Of a stretch of DNA of 64,000 nt, positions 25,393-33,696 are shown in pieces (position 1 is the stretch's first letter; every line of letters begins with the position of its first letter). The stretch covers positions 186,001 to 250,000 of the forward strand of contig CAJTLG010000001.1 of assembly GCA_910577395.1 (NCBI GenBank), in the 5' to 3' direction. The translations under genes and the position numbers were made by a program. A model generated the notes under the pieces. It worked only from the letters and a program-made list of their open reading frames with translations, was not told the DNA's origin and ran no database searches. This DNA comes from an uncultured Vampirovibrio sp. Its GTDB lineage: Bacteria; Cyanobacteriota; Vampirovibrionia; Gastranaerophilales; Gastranaerophilaceae.

Positions 25393-27021
25393 GTGAAACA
25401 TTCAAAATATTCAGTTGTAATAATAGGTTCAGGCGCCTCAGGATTGTATTTGGCGCTTTCTGTCGCAAGAAATTGCCGCTTGAAAGACGGTATACTTGTT
25501 GTGACAAAGTCTAAAATGAACGAATGTAATTCTAAACTTGCGCAGGGCGGTATCGTTTCTGTTATGCCTGAAATTAACCCGGCCGATAGCGTGACATCCC
25601 ATGTTATGGATACAATTAAGGCAGGATGCGGGCTTAATGATTTTAATATTGTAAGGTTTGTATCAGAAAATTCCGCCTTTGTTATAAATGATTTAATTAA
25701 CCTTGGGGTGGAATTTGATAAAAAAGACGATGGTTCTCTTGCTTTTACACTCGAGGCTGCGCATTCTGTGCCAAGAATTTTACATGCCGGCGGGGATAGT
25801 ACCGGAAGTGTGATAGAGGATAAACTGGTTGAGCTTGTCAGAAAATCTGAATTTATTGATGTTTATGAAGAATCTTCCGCTGTAGAACTATTATGCGATA
25901 ATAAAAATTCATGCCGCGGGGTCTTAATTTATAATTCTGTTTTAGATTGTTATGAGGCTGTTTATTCTAATGCGGTTGTGCTTGCAACGGGCGGCATCGG
26001 GCAGCTTTATGAGTATACAACAAATCCTGATATTGCAACCGCAGACGGCATAGCCCTTGCTCATCTTGCGGGTGCCGATGTCTGTGATATGGAATTTATT
26101 CAGTTCCACCCGACCGGCCTCAAGGTTGAAAATAATTTTACCGGAAGTGTTTTTCCGAACACCCGTCCGAATATGCCCCTTGTATCAGAGGCTGTGCGCG
26201 GAGTGGGGGCAAAACTTTTAAATATAAATAAACAACCGTTTATGGAAAAATATCACCCTAAGGCAGAGCTTGCACCAAGGGATGTTGTAGCGCGCGCTAT
26301 CTTTACTGAAATGGAAAAGACCGGTGCTAAAAATGTTTATCTTGATATTTCGCCAATCGGTACGGAAAAATTTAAGGTTCGCTTTCCCTCGATTACCTCT
26401 TTTTGTAATGAATGCAGCATTGATTTAGAAAAAGGTTTAATCCCTGTGGCACCTGTTGCACATTATTTTATGGGCGGCATTAAGGTTAATTTGAACATGG
26501 AAACATCAATAAATAATCTTTATGCAATCGGTGAAGTTGCAAGAACAGGGTTTCATGGGGCAAACAGGCTTGCTTCCAATTCACTTTTAGAGTGTGTTGT
26601 GTGTGCATACAAATTATCTGATGTGCTTTCACAAAGAAGTTTAGATGCACCCAAAAGTTTTGACAGTAAAATTAAATCTACTCTTGAAATGTACGATACC
26701 GATGCTTTGGGTGATATATTCGAAACCGGTATTTTAAGGCGTATGCTCAAAAAAGCCATGTGGGAAAATGCCGGTATTATAAGAACGCAAGAGGGTTTAA
26801 ATAATGCACTCCGTGTAATAGATGATATACAGCTTATTACAAGCGGCAGGCGTGTTTTTAGTACGAAAGACGGATATGAATTAAGAAATTCAATAATAGC
26901 TTCAAAATTAATTGTTGAAGCCGCAATAGAGCGCACCGTATCAATTGGCGCGCATTTTAGGGAAGATACGCAGAATATAGAGGAAACCGTAAATAACCAT
27001 GGCGAAATTTTTGTTAAATGA
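25393..27021 (+). CDS. nadB: L-aspartate oxidase
   Basis: A 542-residue flavoprotein that oxidises L-aspartate to iminoaspartate, the first step of de novo NAD synthesis. The N-terminus holds the FAD motif VVIIGSGASGLYLAL; further hallmarks are KLAQGGIVSVM, HAGGDSTGSVIEDKL, the active-site region EFIQFHPTGL and GEVARTGFHGANRLASNSLLE. It uses a GTG start with no ribosome-binding site and a -10 box six bases upstream, predicting a leaderless message. nadC overlaps its end by 23 bases. nadA is not in the window. In an anaerobe the electron acceptor would be fumarate rather than oxygen (family knowledge). Confidence 0.93.
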   Translation: MKHSKYSVVIIGSGASGLYLALSVARNCRLKDGILVVTKSKMNECNSKLAQGGIVSVMPEINPADSVTSHVMDTIKAGCGLNDFNIVRFVSENSAFVINDLINLGVEFDKKDDGSLAFTLEAAHSVPRILHAGGDSTGSVIEDKLVELVRKSEFIDVYEESSAVELLCDNKNSCRGVLIYNSVLDCYEAVYSNAVVLATGGIGQLYEYTTNPDIATADGIALAHLAGADVCDMEFIQFHPTGLKVENNFTGSVFPNTRPNMPLVSEAVRGVGAKLLNINKQPFMEKYHPKAELAPRDVVARAIFTEMEKTGAKNVYLDISPIGTEKFKVRFPSITSFCNECSIDLEKGLIPVAPVAHYFMGGIKVNLNMETSINNLYAIGEVARTGFHGANRLASNSLLECVVCAYKLSDVLSQRSLDAPKSFDSKIKSTLEMYDTDALGDIFETGILRRMLKKAMWENAGIIRTQEGLNNALRVIDDIQLITSGRRVFSTKDGYELRNSIIASKLIVEAAIERTVSIGAHFREDTQNIEETVNNHGEIFVK

Positions 27022-27862
27022 TTTTATGATTGAAGACCACATTGTATCAGCATTAAAGGAAGATGTTGGCTATGGTGATATTTCAACAGATTTTATTACA
27101 TCGGATATTGATAAGAATAAAAAGTTTGAAATATATCTTCAAACACGTGAGGAAGGTATACTATGCGGTTGTGACCCTTTCAGGCTTGTGTTTAAAATTC
27201 TTGCGAGCGATGATGTAAAAATTGATTTTTTTAAAGAAGACGGAGATAAAATTATTCCAAATGAGCCCATAGCCAAAATTACCGGTTCGCCAAGATGTAT
27301 TTTAACAGGCGAAAGGCTTTCTTTAAATTATATTCAAAGAATGTCAGGCATTGCAACCTTTACAAAGAAATTTCAGGATATTGCAGCCCCTTACGGTGCA
27401 AAGGTTGTTGATACAAGGAAGAATACACCAAACTTCAGGCTTTTTGAAAAATATGCAGTAAAGGTGGGCGGCGGTCATCTTCACAGGTTTAATCTTTGTG
27501 ATTGCGTAATGTTAAAAGATAATCATATTGCGCTTATGGGCGGTTCTATTGAGGATGCCGTTAAAAAGGTGCGTAACAATATATCCCATGCGCATAAAAT
27601 TGAAGTTGAATGTGATAATATTGAACAGGTAAAAAAATGTTTAAATGCCGGTGCTGATATTATTATGCTTGATAATATGAGCCTTGATATGATTAAAGAG
27701 TGTGTTGCCCTGATAAACAAACGTGCTATAGTTGAAGTCAGCGGCAATGTTAATCTTAAAAATCTTGAAGATATTGCAAAAACCGGTGTAGATATAATCT
27801 CGTCAAGCGCCATTGTAGCAAAAGCCCCCACTCTTGATTTAGGGTTTGATTATATAGACTGA
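26999..27862 (+). CDS. nadC: Nicotinate-nucleotide pyrophosphorylase (carboxylating)
   Basis: A 287-residue quinolinate phosphoribosyltransferase, making nicotinate mononucleotide from quinolinate and PRPP. Hallmarks: LKEDVGYGDISTDF at the N-terminus, the RMSGIATFT segment, VVDTRKNTPNFRLFEKYAVKVGGG with the catalytic Arg and Lys residues, the KDNH motif (LKDNHIAL) and the C-terminal phosphate-binding VSGNVNLKN. The ATG overlaps nadB, so the two are translationally coupled. The downstream neighbour converges after five bases. Confidence 0.93.
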   Translation: MAKFLLNDFMIEDHIVSALKEDVGYGDISTDFITSDIDKNKKFEIYLQTREEGILCGCDPFRLVFKILASDDVKIDFFKEDGDKIIPNEPIAKITGSPRCILTGERLSLNYIQRMSGIATFTKKFQDIAAPYGAKVVDTRKNTPNFRLFEKYAVKVGGGHLHRFNLCDCVMLKDNHIALMGGSIEDAVKKVRNNISHAHKIEVECDNIEQVKKCLNAGADIIMLDNMSLDMIKECVALINKRAIVEVSGNVNLKNLEDIAKTGVDIISSSAIVAKAPTLDLGFDYID

Positions 27863-27867
27863 TTTTA

Positions 27868-29256
27868 CTATTTATCTATCTGTTCTTTTAGTTTGTATGC
27901 CGCAGTTAAAAGCGGGTCTATTGTGGATGAAAATGCCGGGGAATATGTTAAATCCAGGTGTAAAAACTCATTAACGGTAAGATTGGCTTTAAGTGCTGAT
28001 GTTACCGTATAAATTCGTTTGTCTGCATCGCCAGCGCCTACCGCCTGTGCACCAAGCAGTTCCCCGGTTCTTTTATCCGCTATAAGTTTTACCGTTATGC
28101 TTTTGGAATCCGGCATATACCCTGCTTTATCTCTTTTGGTTACCAGGGCCGATATAGGTTCTACATTTGTATTTTTGGCATATATTTTAGCCTTTGTTTC
28201 CGTTAATCCGGTTGTAGACATCGAAAAATCAAAATAACTTGTAACTGCAGAGCCTAAGATGCCGTCAAATGCTTCAAATACACCTTTTTCTTCAGTGTTT
28301 ACATTTATTCCTACCACCCTTCCCTGTTTGTTTGCAATTGTGCCAAGTGCTGCATACATTGGTTTTTTGGTTATCAAACAGTTTTCTTCCGTACAATCTC
28401 CCGCAGCCCAAATGTGCGGTATATTTGTGCGCATTCTGTTGTCTGTTTTAATAGCCCCGGTTATTCCTATTTCTATACCTGCTTCTCTTGCAAGTTCTGC
28501 GTTTGGCACTACACCTGCTGCTATTACACACATATCGGCGTGTAAAATTCTGCCGTTTCTTGTAACAGCACCTTCGAATTCTTTTGTGCCGATAAATTCC
28601 ATAATTTCATCATCCATTATGAAATCTACCTGTTTTCCGTCCCTTTTTATAATGTAGTCTTTAATTATGGCACTAATTTCCGGGTCAAATTGGCTCATTA
28701 TTTCTTTATTGCGTTCAACAATTGTTACCTGCAGCCCGTTTTTTACAAATGCCTCAAGTATTTCAATGGCGATATACCCTCCGCCCAGGATTATGGCGCT
28801 TTTTGATTTTTCCATTTTTTCTTTAATTTTTATACCGTCATCCAGCATTTTTAAATGAAAAATGTTTTCAAGATTTATATTTTTGATTTTCGGTGTATAT
28901 GGCTTTGAGCCGACGCAGAGCACAAGTTCATCATACTCTACCCTTTTTGTTTCGCCGGAACCGTCTTCTTTGAATGTATTGAATACCACCGTTTTTTCAT
29001 CGGGCAGGATTTGTGTACACTTATGGTTTAAAAATACATCTATCCCTTGTTTTTTAAAATCCTCAGGTGTTCTTATGATTAAATTCTGATAAGAAGGTAT
29101 TGTACCTTTAATATAATATGGCATACCGCAGGCCGAATATGAAATCATATTTTCCATAGTGTACAGTTCAACTTTATTATCAGGATTTACCCTTTTTGTT
29201 TTTGCTGCAGTTTTCGGGCCTGCTGCACAACCGCCTATAATAACAATTTTTTTCAT
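27868..29256 (-). CDS. NADH oxidase / CoA-disulfide reductase family flavoprotein
   Basis: A 462-residue pyridine-nucleotide disulfide oxidoreductase. FAD motif VIIGGCAAGPKTA at residues 4-16, single redox Cys in MISYSACGMPYYIKG, NAD(P) motif AIILGGGYIAIEILE, FAD motif IWAAGDCTEE and a C-terminal dimerisation domain. The single active-site Cys places it with water-forming NADH oxidases, NADH peroxidases and CoA-disulfide reductases; which reaction it performs cannot be told here. In an anaerobe an oxygen- or sulfur-detoxifying role is plausible. The ATG at 29256 is selected by the FAD motif; upstream sequence to 29310 lacks family character and would overlap the divergent rsmD. Confidence 0.85.
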   Translation of the reverse strand: MKKIVIIGGCAAGPKTAAKTKRVNPDNKVELYTMENMISYSACGMPYYIKGTIPSYQNLIIRTPEDFKKQGIDVFLNHKCTQILPDEKTVVFNTFKEDGSGETKRVEYDELVLCVGSKPYTPKIKNINLENIFHLKMLDDGIKIKEKMEKSKSAIILGGGYIAIEILEAFVKNGLQVTIVERNKEIMSQFDPEISAIIKDYIIKRDGKQVDFIMDDEIMEFIGTKEFEGAVTRNGRILHADMCVIAAGVVPNAELAREAGIEIGITGAIKTDNRMRTNIPHIWAAGDCTEENCLITKKPMYAALGTIANKQGRVVGINVNTEEKGVFEAFDGILGSAVTSYFDFSMSTTGLTETKAKIYAKNTNVEPISALVTKRDKAGYMPDSKSITVKLIADKRTGELLGAQAVGAGDADKRIYTVTSALKANLTVNEFLHLDLTYSPAFSSTIDPLLTAAYKLKEQIDK

Positions 29257-29289
29257 GATACCATTCAGAATAATAAAGGAGATAAAAAA

Positions 29290-29838
29290 TTGCATTTGAC
29301 AGGTGGGCAATTCAAAGGAAGGATTATAACTTTACCCCGGGGATGTGATGCTCTTCTAAAACCTACCCTTTCAAAGGTTCGGGAAAGTGTATTTAATATT
29401 CTTGGGTCTTATTTTGGCGATTTTTCAGACCTATCTTTTCTTGATATGTTTTCAGGTTCCGGAATTATGGCATTTGAGGCTGCATCAAGATGTTTTGGTG
29501 AAATTACGGCTATAGAAAAAAATCCTAAAACTTTTTCTATAATTAAAAAAAACTCATCCTTATTAAGTGTCGATATTAACTATATTTTGGGGGATGCCTT
29601 AAAAATTTTGCCAAAACTTCAAAGTTTTGACGTAATTTATATTGACCCGCCGTGGGGATATGATTATGCCCCCATAATTACAAGGGCTGTCGAAAAACTT
29701 AATTCAGGCGGGATTATTGTAATTGAGCAGGATACTAAAAAAGAAGCAAAATTTTCATACCAAATAAACGGTACAGAAATTTTGCCCTTCAAAGAAAAGA
29801 TTTATGGTCGTTGCAAGTTAGGTTTTATAAAGCCTTAA
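29290..29838 (+). CDS. rsmD: 16S rRNA (guanine(966)-N(2))-methyltransferase
   Basis: A 182-residue Rossmann methyltransferase starting at TTG with AAAGGAG six bases upstream. N-terminal MHLTGGQFKGRIITLPRG and TLSKVRESVFNIL are RsmD signatures; the SAM motif is LDMFSGSGIMAFEA and the catalytic motif is DPPW (usually DPPY) at IDPPWGYDY. It methylates G966 of 16S rRNA during 30S assembly. It lies divergent to the flavoprotein and converges with the EF-hand gene. coaD, its common neighbour, is absent. Confidence 0.88.
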   Translation: MHLTGGQFKGRIITLPRGCDALLKPTLSKVRESVFNILGSYFGDFSDLSFLDMFSGSGIMAFEAASRCFGEITAIEKNPKTFSIIKKNSSLLSVDINYILGDALKILPKLQSFDVIYIDPPWGYDYAPIITRAVEKLNSGGIIVIEQDTKKEAKFSYQINGTEILPFKEKIYGRCKLGFIKP

Positions 29839-29849
29839 ATAAATAATTC

Positions 29850-30374
29850 TTATTCGTCTGTTTCAACTTCTTTATCGGCAGAAGTTTCATAAAAAATGCT
29901 CATACCTTTTACGGTATGTTTTGGGTAATTGTCTTTCATTTCTTCTATTTCTTCACCAATTCCAAATGCGGCAATTTCCTGATTTGTTATTTTGCCATCC
30001 CCGTTTGCATCAATTTTTGAAAAATTATTTAATACGGTTTCAAGCAATGTTGATGACGTACCGTAAGATGTATAGCAAAGTTCGCATAATTGTTGATAAG
30101 TAAGGCCGCCTGTACTCATATTATTTGTATATGCCTGAAGTTCTTCCTTTGATATGATGCCGTCGCCGTCTTTATCAATTTTTCCGAAATTTGTTGAAAG
30201 ATAATTTGTGAATACATAGTTTAACTGTTTTTTATCAACATCATCAGAGGGATTTGTTATATTGTCTAATGTAAGCCCCTTGCCGTTAACTCCTGTCATT
30301 AAATATGCATAATTGCTTGCAAGGCCGTTTATAGCCTGTGTAAAAAGTGATGCCCCGTTTAATCTGTTTGCCAT
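29850..30374 (-). CDS. EF-hand calcium-binding protein
   Basis: A 174-residue protein with two canonical EF-hand loops: D67-K-D-G-D-G at the start of the first (IDKDGDGIISKEE) and D122-A-N-G-D-G in the second (IDANGDGKITNQE), each with the required Glu at loop position 12 (E78, E133). The spacing of about 55 residues suggests two separate hands rather than a tight pair. No signal peptide; a small hydrophobic stretch at 10-27 may be helical. AAGGA precedes the ATG. The acidic C-terminal tail ends KEVETDE. Role: calcium sensor or buffer, partner unknown. Confidence 0.85.
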   Translation of the reverse strand: MANRLNGASLFTQAINGLASNYAYLMTGVNGKGLTLDNITNPSDDVDKKQLNYVFTNYLSTNFGKIDKDGDGIISKEELQAYTNNMSTGGLTYQQLCELCYTSYGTSSTLLETVLNNFSKIDANGDGKITNQEIAAFGIGEEIEEMKDNYPKHTVKGMSIFYETSADKEVETDE

Positions 30375-30479
30375 TTTTAAATCCTTAATCCTTAACCTTA
30401 TTATTAAGTTTAATGATTTTATTTAAAAAGCAACACATATAAAAGTATGAACTGCTGTTCCCAATTCAAATTGTATAAA

Positions 30480-31940
30480 TTACAGTTGGGCTAATTTTGT
30501 ATTAAAATCAGTTTCTTTTTCAAAATTATATGCACTTCTTAAAAGTGGCTCTTCCTGAAGTACCTGTGAAATAAGCTGCATACCAATTGGCATACTGTCT
30601 TTGTCAAATCCGGCAGGGATACTTATAGCGGGCGCACCAATGAGGTTGGCACAGATTGTGCCAATATCGGTTAAATACATGGCAAGCGGGTCTTCGTTTC
30701 TTGAGCCTATGTCAAATGCCGTTGTTGGGCATGTGGGGCTTACTAAAACATCAACTTCTTTGAATATTCTGTCAAAATCATTTTTAATTAATCGCCTTAG
30801 CTGCTGTGCTTTTTTGTAATATGCATCGTAGTATCCGCTTGAAAGGGCATACGTGCCAAGCATTATACGCCTTTTAACCTCGTCTCCGAAACCTTCTTTT
30901 CTTGTTTTTGTATACATTTCTATAAGGTTTTTGGCATCAGGTGTTCTGTAACCGTATTTTACACCGTCAAACCTTGCAAGGTTAGAACTTGCCTCAGCTG
31001 TTGCGATAATATAATATACACCGATAGAATGTTTTAATAGCGGAAGTGACACTTCTTTAACGGTTGCGCCAAGTTTTTCATAGATTTTAACAGCATTTTC
31101 AACTGATTTTTTAACATCATCATCCACGCCTTCCGCCATTAATTCTTTAATGACACCGAATTTCATGCCCTTGATGTCGTTTTTGAAGGTTTTTGAAATA
31201 TCGCCGACAGGCATATTTAATGATGTTGAATCTTTTTCGTCATATCCCGCTATTGTTTCATATAAATCAACCACATCTTCGATACATCTTCCAAATGGGC
31301 CGATTTGGTCTAATGAAGATGCAAAGGCAATAAGACCGTATCTTGAAACTCTGCCATAGGTAGGTTTAAAGCCAGAAATACCACAAAAGCTTGCAGGCAA
31401 TCTGATAGAGCCGCCTGTATCTGAACCAAGTGACACTGTTGCCTCTAATGCTGCAACTGATGCCGCGGAACCCCCTGATGAGCCGCCGGGTACCTTGTTT
31501 AAATCATAAGGGTTATGTACTTTGTTGAATGCAGAGTTTTCATTTGATGAACCCATTGCAAATTCATCAAGGTTTGCCTTACCTATTACGGGTACAAGGT
31601 TTTTTCTTAATTTTTCGCTTACGGTTGCATCATACGGGGATACAAAATTCTCTAAAATTTTACTCGATGCGGTTGTTTTGTATCCTTTAAGATTAATATT
31701 ATCCTTTAGTGCAAGCGGTATACCTGCCATTTTTGGAAGCTCTTCACCTGATGCTATTCTTTTATCAACTTCTTTTGCAGTGCTTAGTGCATATTCTTTT
31801 GTAAGTGAGTTAAATGCGCCGATTTTATCTTCAATGTTATCAATTCTTTTATATGTAGCTTCAACCATTTCAACTGCAGAAACTTCTTTGTTTAATAAGG
31901 CTTTTCTTATTTCAACTGCTGTTTTTTTCAATAATTCCAT
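30480..31940 (-). CDS. gatA: Glutamyl-tRNA(Gln) amidotransferase subunit A
   Basis: A 486-residue amidase-signature protein. The catalytic triad is intact: K79 (PLALKDN), cis-Ser S154 (PGGSSGGSAA) and nucleophile S178 (GSDTGGS). It hydrolyses glutamine to supply ammonia for converting misacylated Glu-tRNA(Gln) (and Asp-tRNA(Asn)) in the GatCAB complex, implying absence of a glutaminyl-tRNA synthetase. gatB and gatC are not in the window, so the complex genes are split. GGGAG sits seven bases before the ATG. It is divergent from yraN. Confidence 0.95.
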   Translation of the reverse strand: MELLKKTAVEIRKALLNKEVSAVEMVEATYKRIDNIEDKIGAFNSLTKEYALSTAKEVDKRIASGEELPKMAGIPLALKDNINLKGYKTTASSKILENFVSPYDATVSEKLRKNLVPVIGKANLDEFAMGSSNENSAFNKVHNPYDLNKVPGGSSGGSAASVAALEATVSLGSDTGGSIRLPASFCGISGFKPTYGRVSRYGLIAFASSLDQIGPFGRCIEDVVDLYETIAGYDEKDSTSLNMPVGDISKTFKNDIKGMKFGVIKELMAEGVDDDVKKSVENAVKIYEKLGATVKEVSLPLLKHSIGVYYIIATAEASSNLARFDGVKYGYRTPDAKNLIEMYTKTRKEGFGDEVKRRIMLGTYALSSGYYDAYYKKAQQLRRLIKNDFDRIFKEVDVLVSPTCPTTAFDIGSRNEDPLAMYLTDIGTICANLIGAPAISIPAGFDKDSMPIGMQLISQVLQEEPLLRSAYNFEKETDFNTKLAQL

Positions 31941-31966
31941 TTCAAACTCCCGTATATTGTTTGGTG

Positions 31967-31972
31967 TAAAAT
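31967..31972 (+). promoter_or_regulatory. -10 box six bases before the yraN start (leaderless)
   Basis: TAAAAT at 31967-31972 ends exactly six bases before the ATG at 31979. No good -35 at normal spacing and no SD. Leaderless transcription is inferred from spacing. Confidence 0.5.
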
Positions 31973-31978
31973 TATTCT

Positions 31979-32347
31979 ATGTCAAACAAAATTAAAGGTA
32001 AATACGGAGAAGATATCGCCGCAAAATATCTTATTAAAAAAGGCTATAAAATAATTGAGAGAAATTATCATTTTTCACGTTATGGTGAAGTTGATATTAT
32101 TGCCTTTGATAAAGGGCAACTATGTTTTATTGAGGTAAAAGCTCGTACGGGTGATAAATTCGGCGCACCCCTGGAGGCTGTAACGCCTTCAAAACTTGCA
32201 AAAATACACAAATGCGCACTTTCTTATCTTCCAAAATGCCCATATGGTTTTAAAGGCTTTAGAATTGATGTTATATCTATACTTTGGCAAGATAACACCA
32301 TGCCAGGGGAGCCTGAAATTACCCACATAAAAAATGTCGAATTTTAA
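31979..32347 (+). CDS. yraN: YraN/UPF0102 family nuclease-fold protein
   Basis: A 122-residue protein of the UPF0102 family. It shows KGKYGEDIAAKYLIKKGYKI at the N-terminus and the restriction-endonuclease-like core with E and D in YGEVDIIAFD and E-V-K in CFIEVKART, the pattern of a PD-(D/E)xK active site. A DNA-processing or recombination role is suspected in the family but not proven. The gene has no SD and a -10 box six bases upstream of its start. It stands between the divergent gatA and a RelA/SpoT-like gene. Confidence 0.8.
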   Translation: MSNKIKGKYGEDIAAKYLIKKGYKIIERNYHFSRYGEVDIIAFDKGQLCFIEVKARTGDKFGAPLEAVTPSKLAKIHKCALSYLPKCPYGFKGFRIDVISILWQDNTMPGEPEITHIKNVEF

Positions 32348-32375
32348 ATAGGCAAAAATATTTATTCACCGTTTT

Positions 32376-32381
32376 TATATT
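32376..32381 (+). promoter_or_regulatory. -10 box six bases before the RelA/SpoT-like gene (leaderless)
   Basis: TATATT at 32376-32381 ends six bases before the ATG at 32388. No -35 with normal spacing and no SD; weaker than the other cases. Confidence 0.4.
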
Positions 32382-32387
32382 TAAACT

Positions 32388-33602
32388 ATGCTAAATTTTC
32401 CAAAAATAAACACAAAAATTGGTTTTAATTTCAAAAATATAAATAATGCAAGACATAGTGCCCAAACATTAAATGTCGCTACATTTAATGCCGCCAATAT
32501 CGCACCTTTAAAGCAGGACACCATAACTTTTTCGGCCAGGCATCCATCAGTTGACAAAGCAAGCCGCAGAGCCCAAGGTCGTTCTGAATCTGTTGTATCC
32601 GTGCAGAAAAGAAGCTCCAAAACACTAGAGCGTAAATCTGATATGGGCAGCTTAAAGGTTGCGAATGATATATTAAAAGAGGAAGATGTTGAATTTGCAT
32701 TCGAAAGGTTTAAAACCGATATTTCGAGTATATTTGGTATGCCGGTTATAGATTTTACCAATAAAAAACTTAAAGAAGAAAATAAAGAAGAATACGTGGC
32801 AATGCTTGCCGAGAATATCAATAAAAATAGCCCTATTCTTGCAATTACCGCAAGGAAAAAAGAAGCGGCATCAATAAAAGAAAAAATGGGTTCAAAACAT
32901 GTAACCACAAAAAAAGAAGCTAAAAAACGATTAACAGATATATTGGGTGTAAGGATAGTTTTATCTGGAACAAGTAAAGATTCTGGGAACTATGTTGTAA
33001 AAAAAATAACAAAAGCTGTGGAACAAGGCAAAATCAAAGTTGTTGAAATAGAGAATTATAGAAATCCTGAATTTAAGTATCCGACAAAATGCCAATATGC
33101 AAGTGATTCTAAGCTTGAAGGACTTATGAAAGCATCGTTAAATCGTGGTGTTAAAAATTTTAATTATGATATTAAACAAACAGAATCAGGGTATACGGCA
33201 ATACACATGCTGTTGGAATTTCCCGGTGGTATAAAGGGAGAATTGCAAATAGTGGGTCTTGACGTATTGCGCCTAAAAGAAGTGGAAGATTTGTGTTTTA
33301 AAGCACTTGCAAATAAATCTATGTCGCATGATGGCAATTATGATAAAATTGCCGATTTATTTATTCCTATAAAAGAAGATGATGAAAAATATTGCGCTTT
33401 TATGGACTATACAAGAAAGGCCTATGCGGCAGAAAGGACAAAGGAAGTGCATTCTTTAGATGAGAATTTATTCTTTTTGGAGCTGCCCGAGGATAGTATT
33501 CTTGATAAAAAGTACGATTTTAACAATATAAGCAGGCTGAAAGATACGATAGATAAAAAGGCAGTGTGTAACAAGGGAAAAAAAGTAAAAGCTTGTTGCT
33601 AA
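32388..33602 (+). CDS. RelA/SpoT-synthetase-like protein with N-terminal ITFSA motif
   Basis: A 404-residue protein. Residues 145-320 match the (p)ppGpp synthetase fold: ITARKKEAASIKEKM (153-167) aligns with the family T-S-R-x-K-x-x-x-S-I-x-E-K motif, the Asp of DILGVRIV (D184), SGYTAIH (267-273) like the GTP-stacking GYxSxH, and E285-L-Q-I like the catalytic E-V-Q-I-R-T, although R-T is replaced by V-G. There is no HD hydrolase, TGS or ACT domain, as in small alarmone synthetases, but the protein is nearly twice their length. The first 90 residues are low-complexity and basic with DTITFSARHP at 44-53, the motif shared with other unknown proteins. It may be an alarmone synthetase, or a toxin/effector of that fold; activity is inferred. 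CxACC-type end (KACC). Confidence 0.75.
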   Translation: MLNFPKINTKIGFNFKNINNARHSAQTLNVATFNAANIAPLKQDTITFSARHPSVDKASRRAQGRSESVVSVQKRSSKTLERKSDMGSLKVANDILKEEDVEFAFERFKTDISSIFGMPVIDFTNKKLKEENKEEYVAMLAENINKNSPILAITARKKEAASIKEKMGSKHVTTKKEAKKRLTDILGVRIVLSGTSKDSGNYVVKKITKAVEQGKIKVVEIENYRNPEFKYPTKCQYASDSKLEGLMKASLNRGVKNFNYDIKQTESGYTAIHMLLEFPGGIKGELQIVGLDVLRLKEVEDLCFKALANKSMSHDGNYDKIADLFIPIKEDDEKYCAFMDYTRKAYAAERTKEVHSLDENLFFLELPEDSILDKKYDFNNISRLKDTIDKKAVCNKGKKVKACC

Positions 33603-33631
33603 TAACGGCAATCCGGGCGTTTAAATTTTTC

Positions 33632-33671
33632 TTGAATATTCCTTGTATTTGTAGTACAAACTTATTGTACT
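33632..33671 (+). promoter_or_regulatory. korA promoter with overlapping inverted-repeat candidate operator
   Basis: TTGAAT (33632-33637), 17-base spacer and TACAAA (33655-33660) form a possible promoter. AGTACAA (33653-33659) and TTGTACT (33665-33671) are a perfect 7-bp inverted repeat with a 5-base gap covering the -10 box, as for a repressor site. The regulator is unknown. Confidence 0.45.
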
Positions 33672-33696
33672 TAGTTCACAAAGTAAGGAATTAATA

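Noticed and set aside
32388..33602. RelA/SpoT-like gene considered as part of a toxin-antitoxin pair
   Set aside because: Neighbours are yraN and the kor operon, neither antitoxin-like; the idea is kept only as one possible function.
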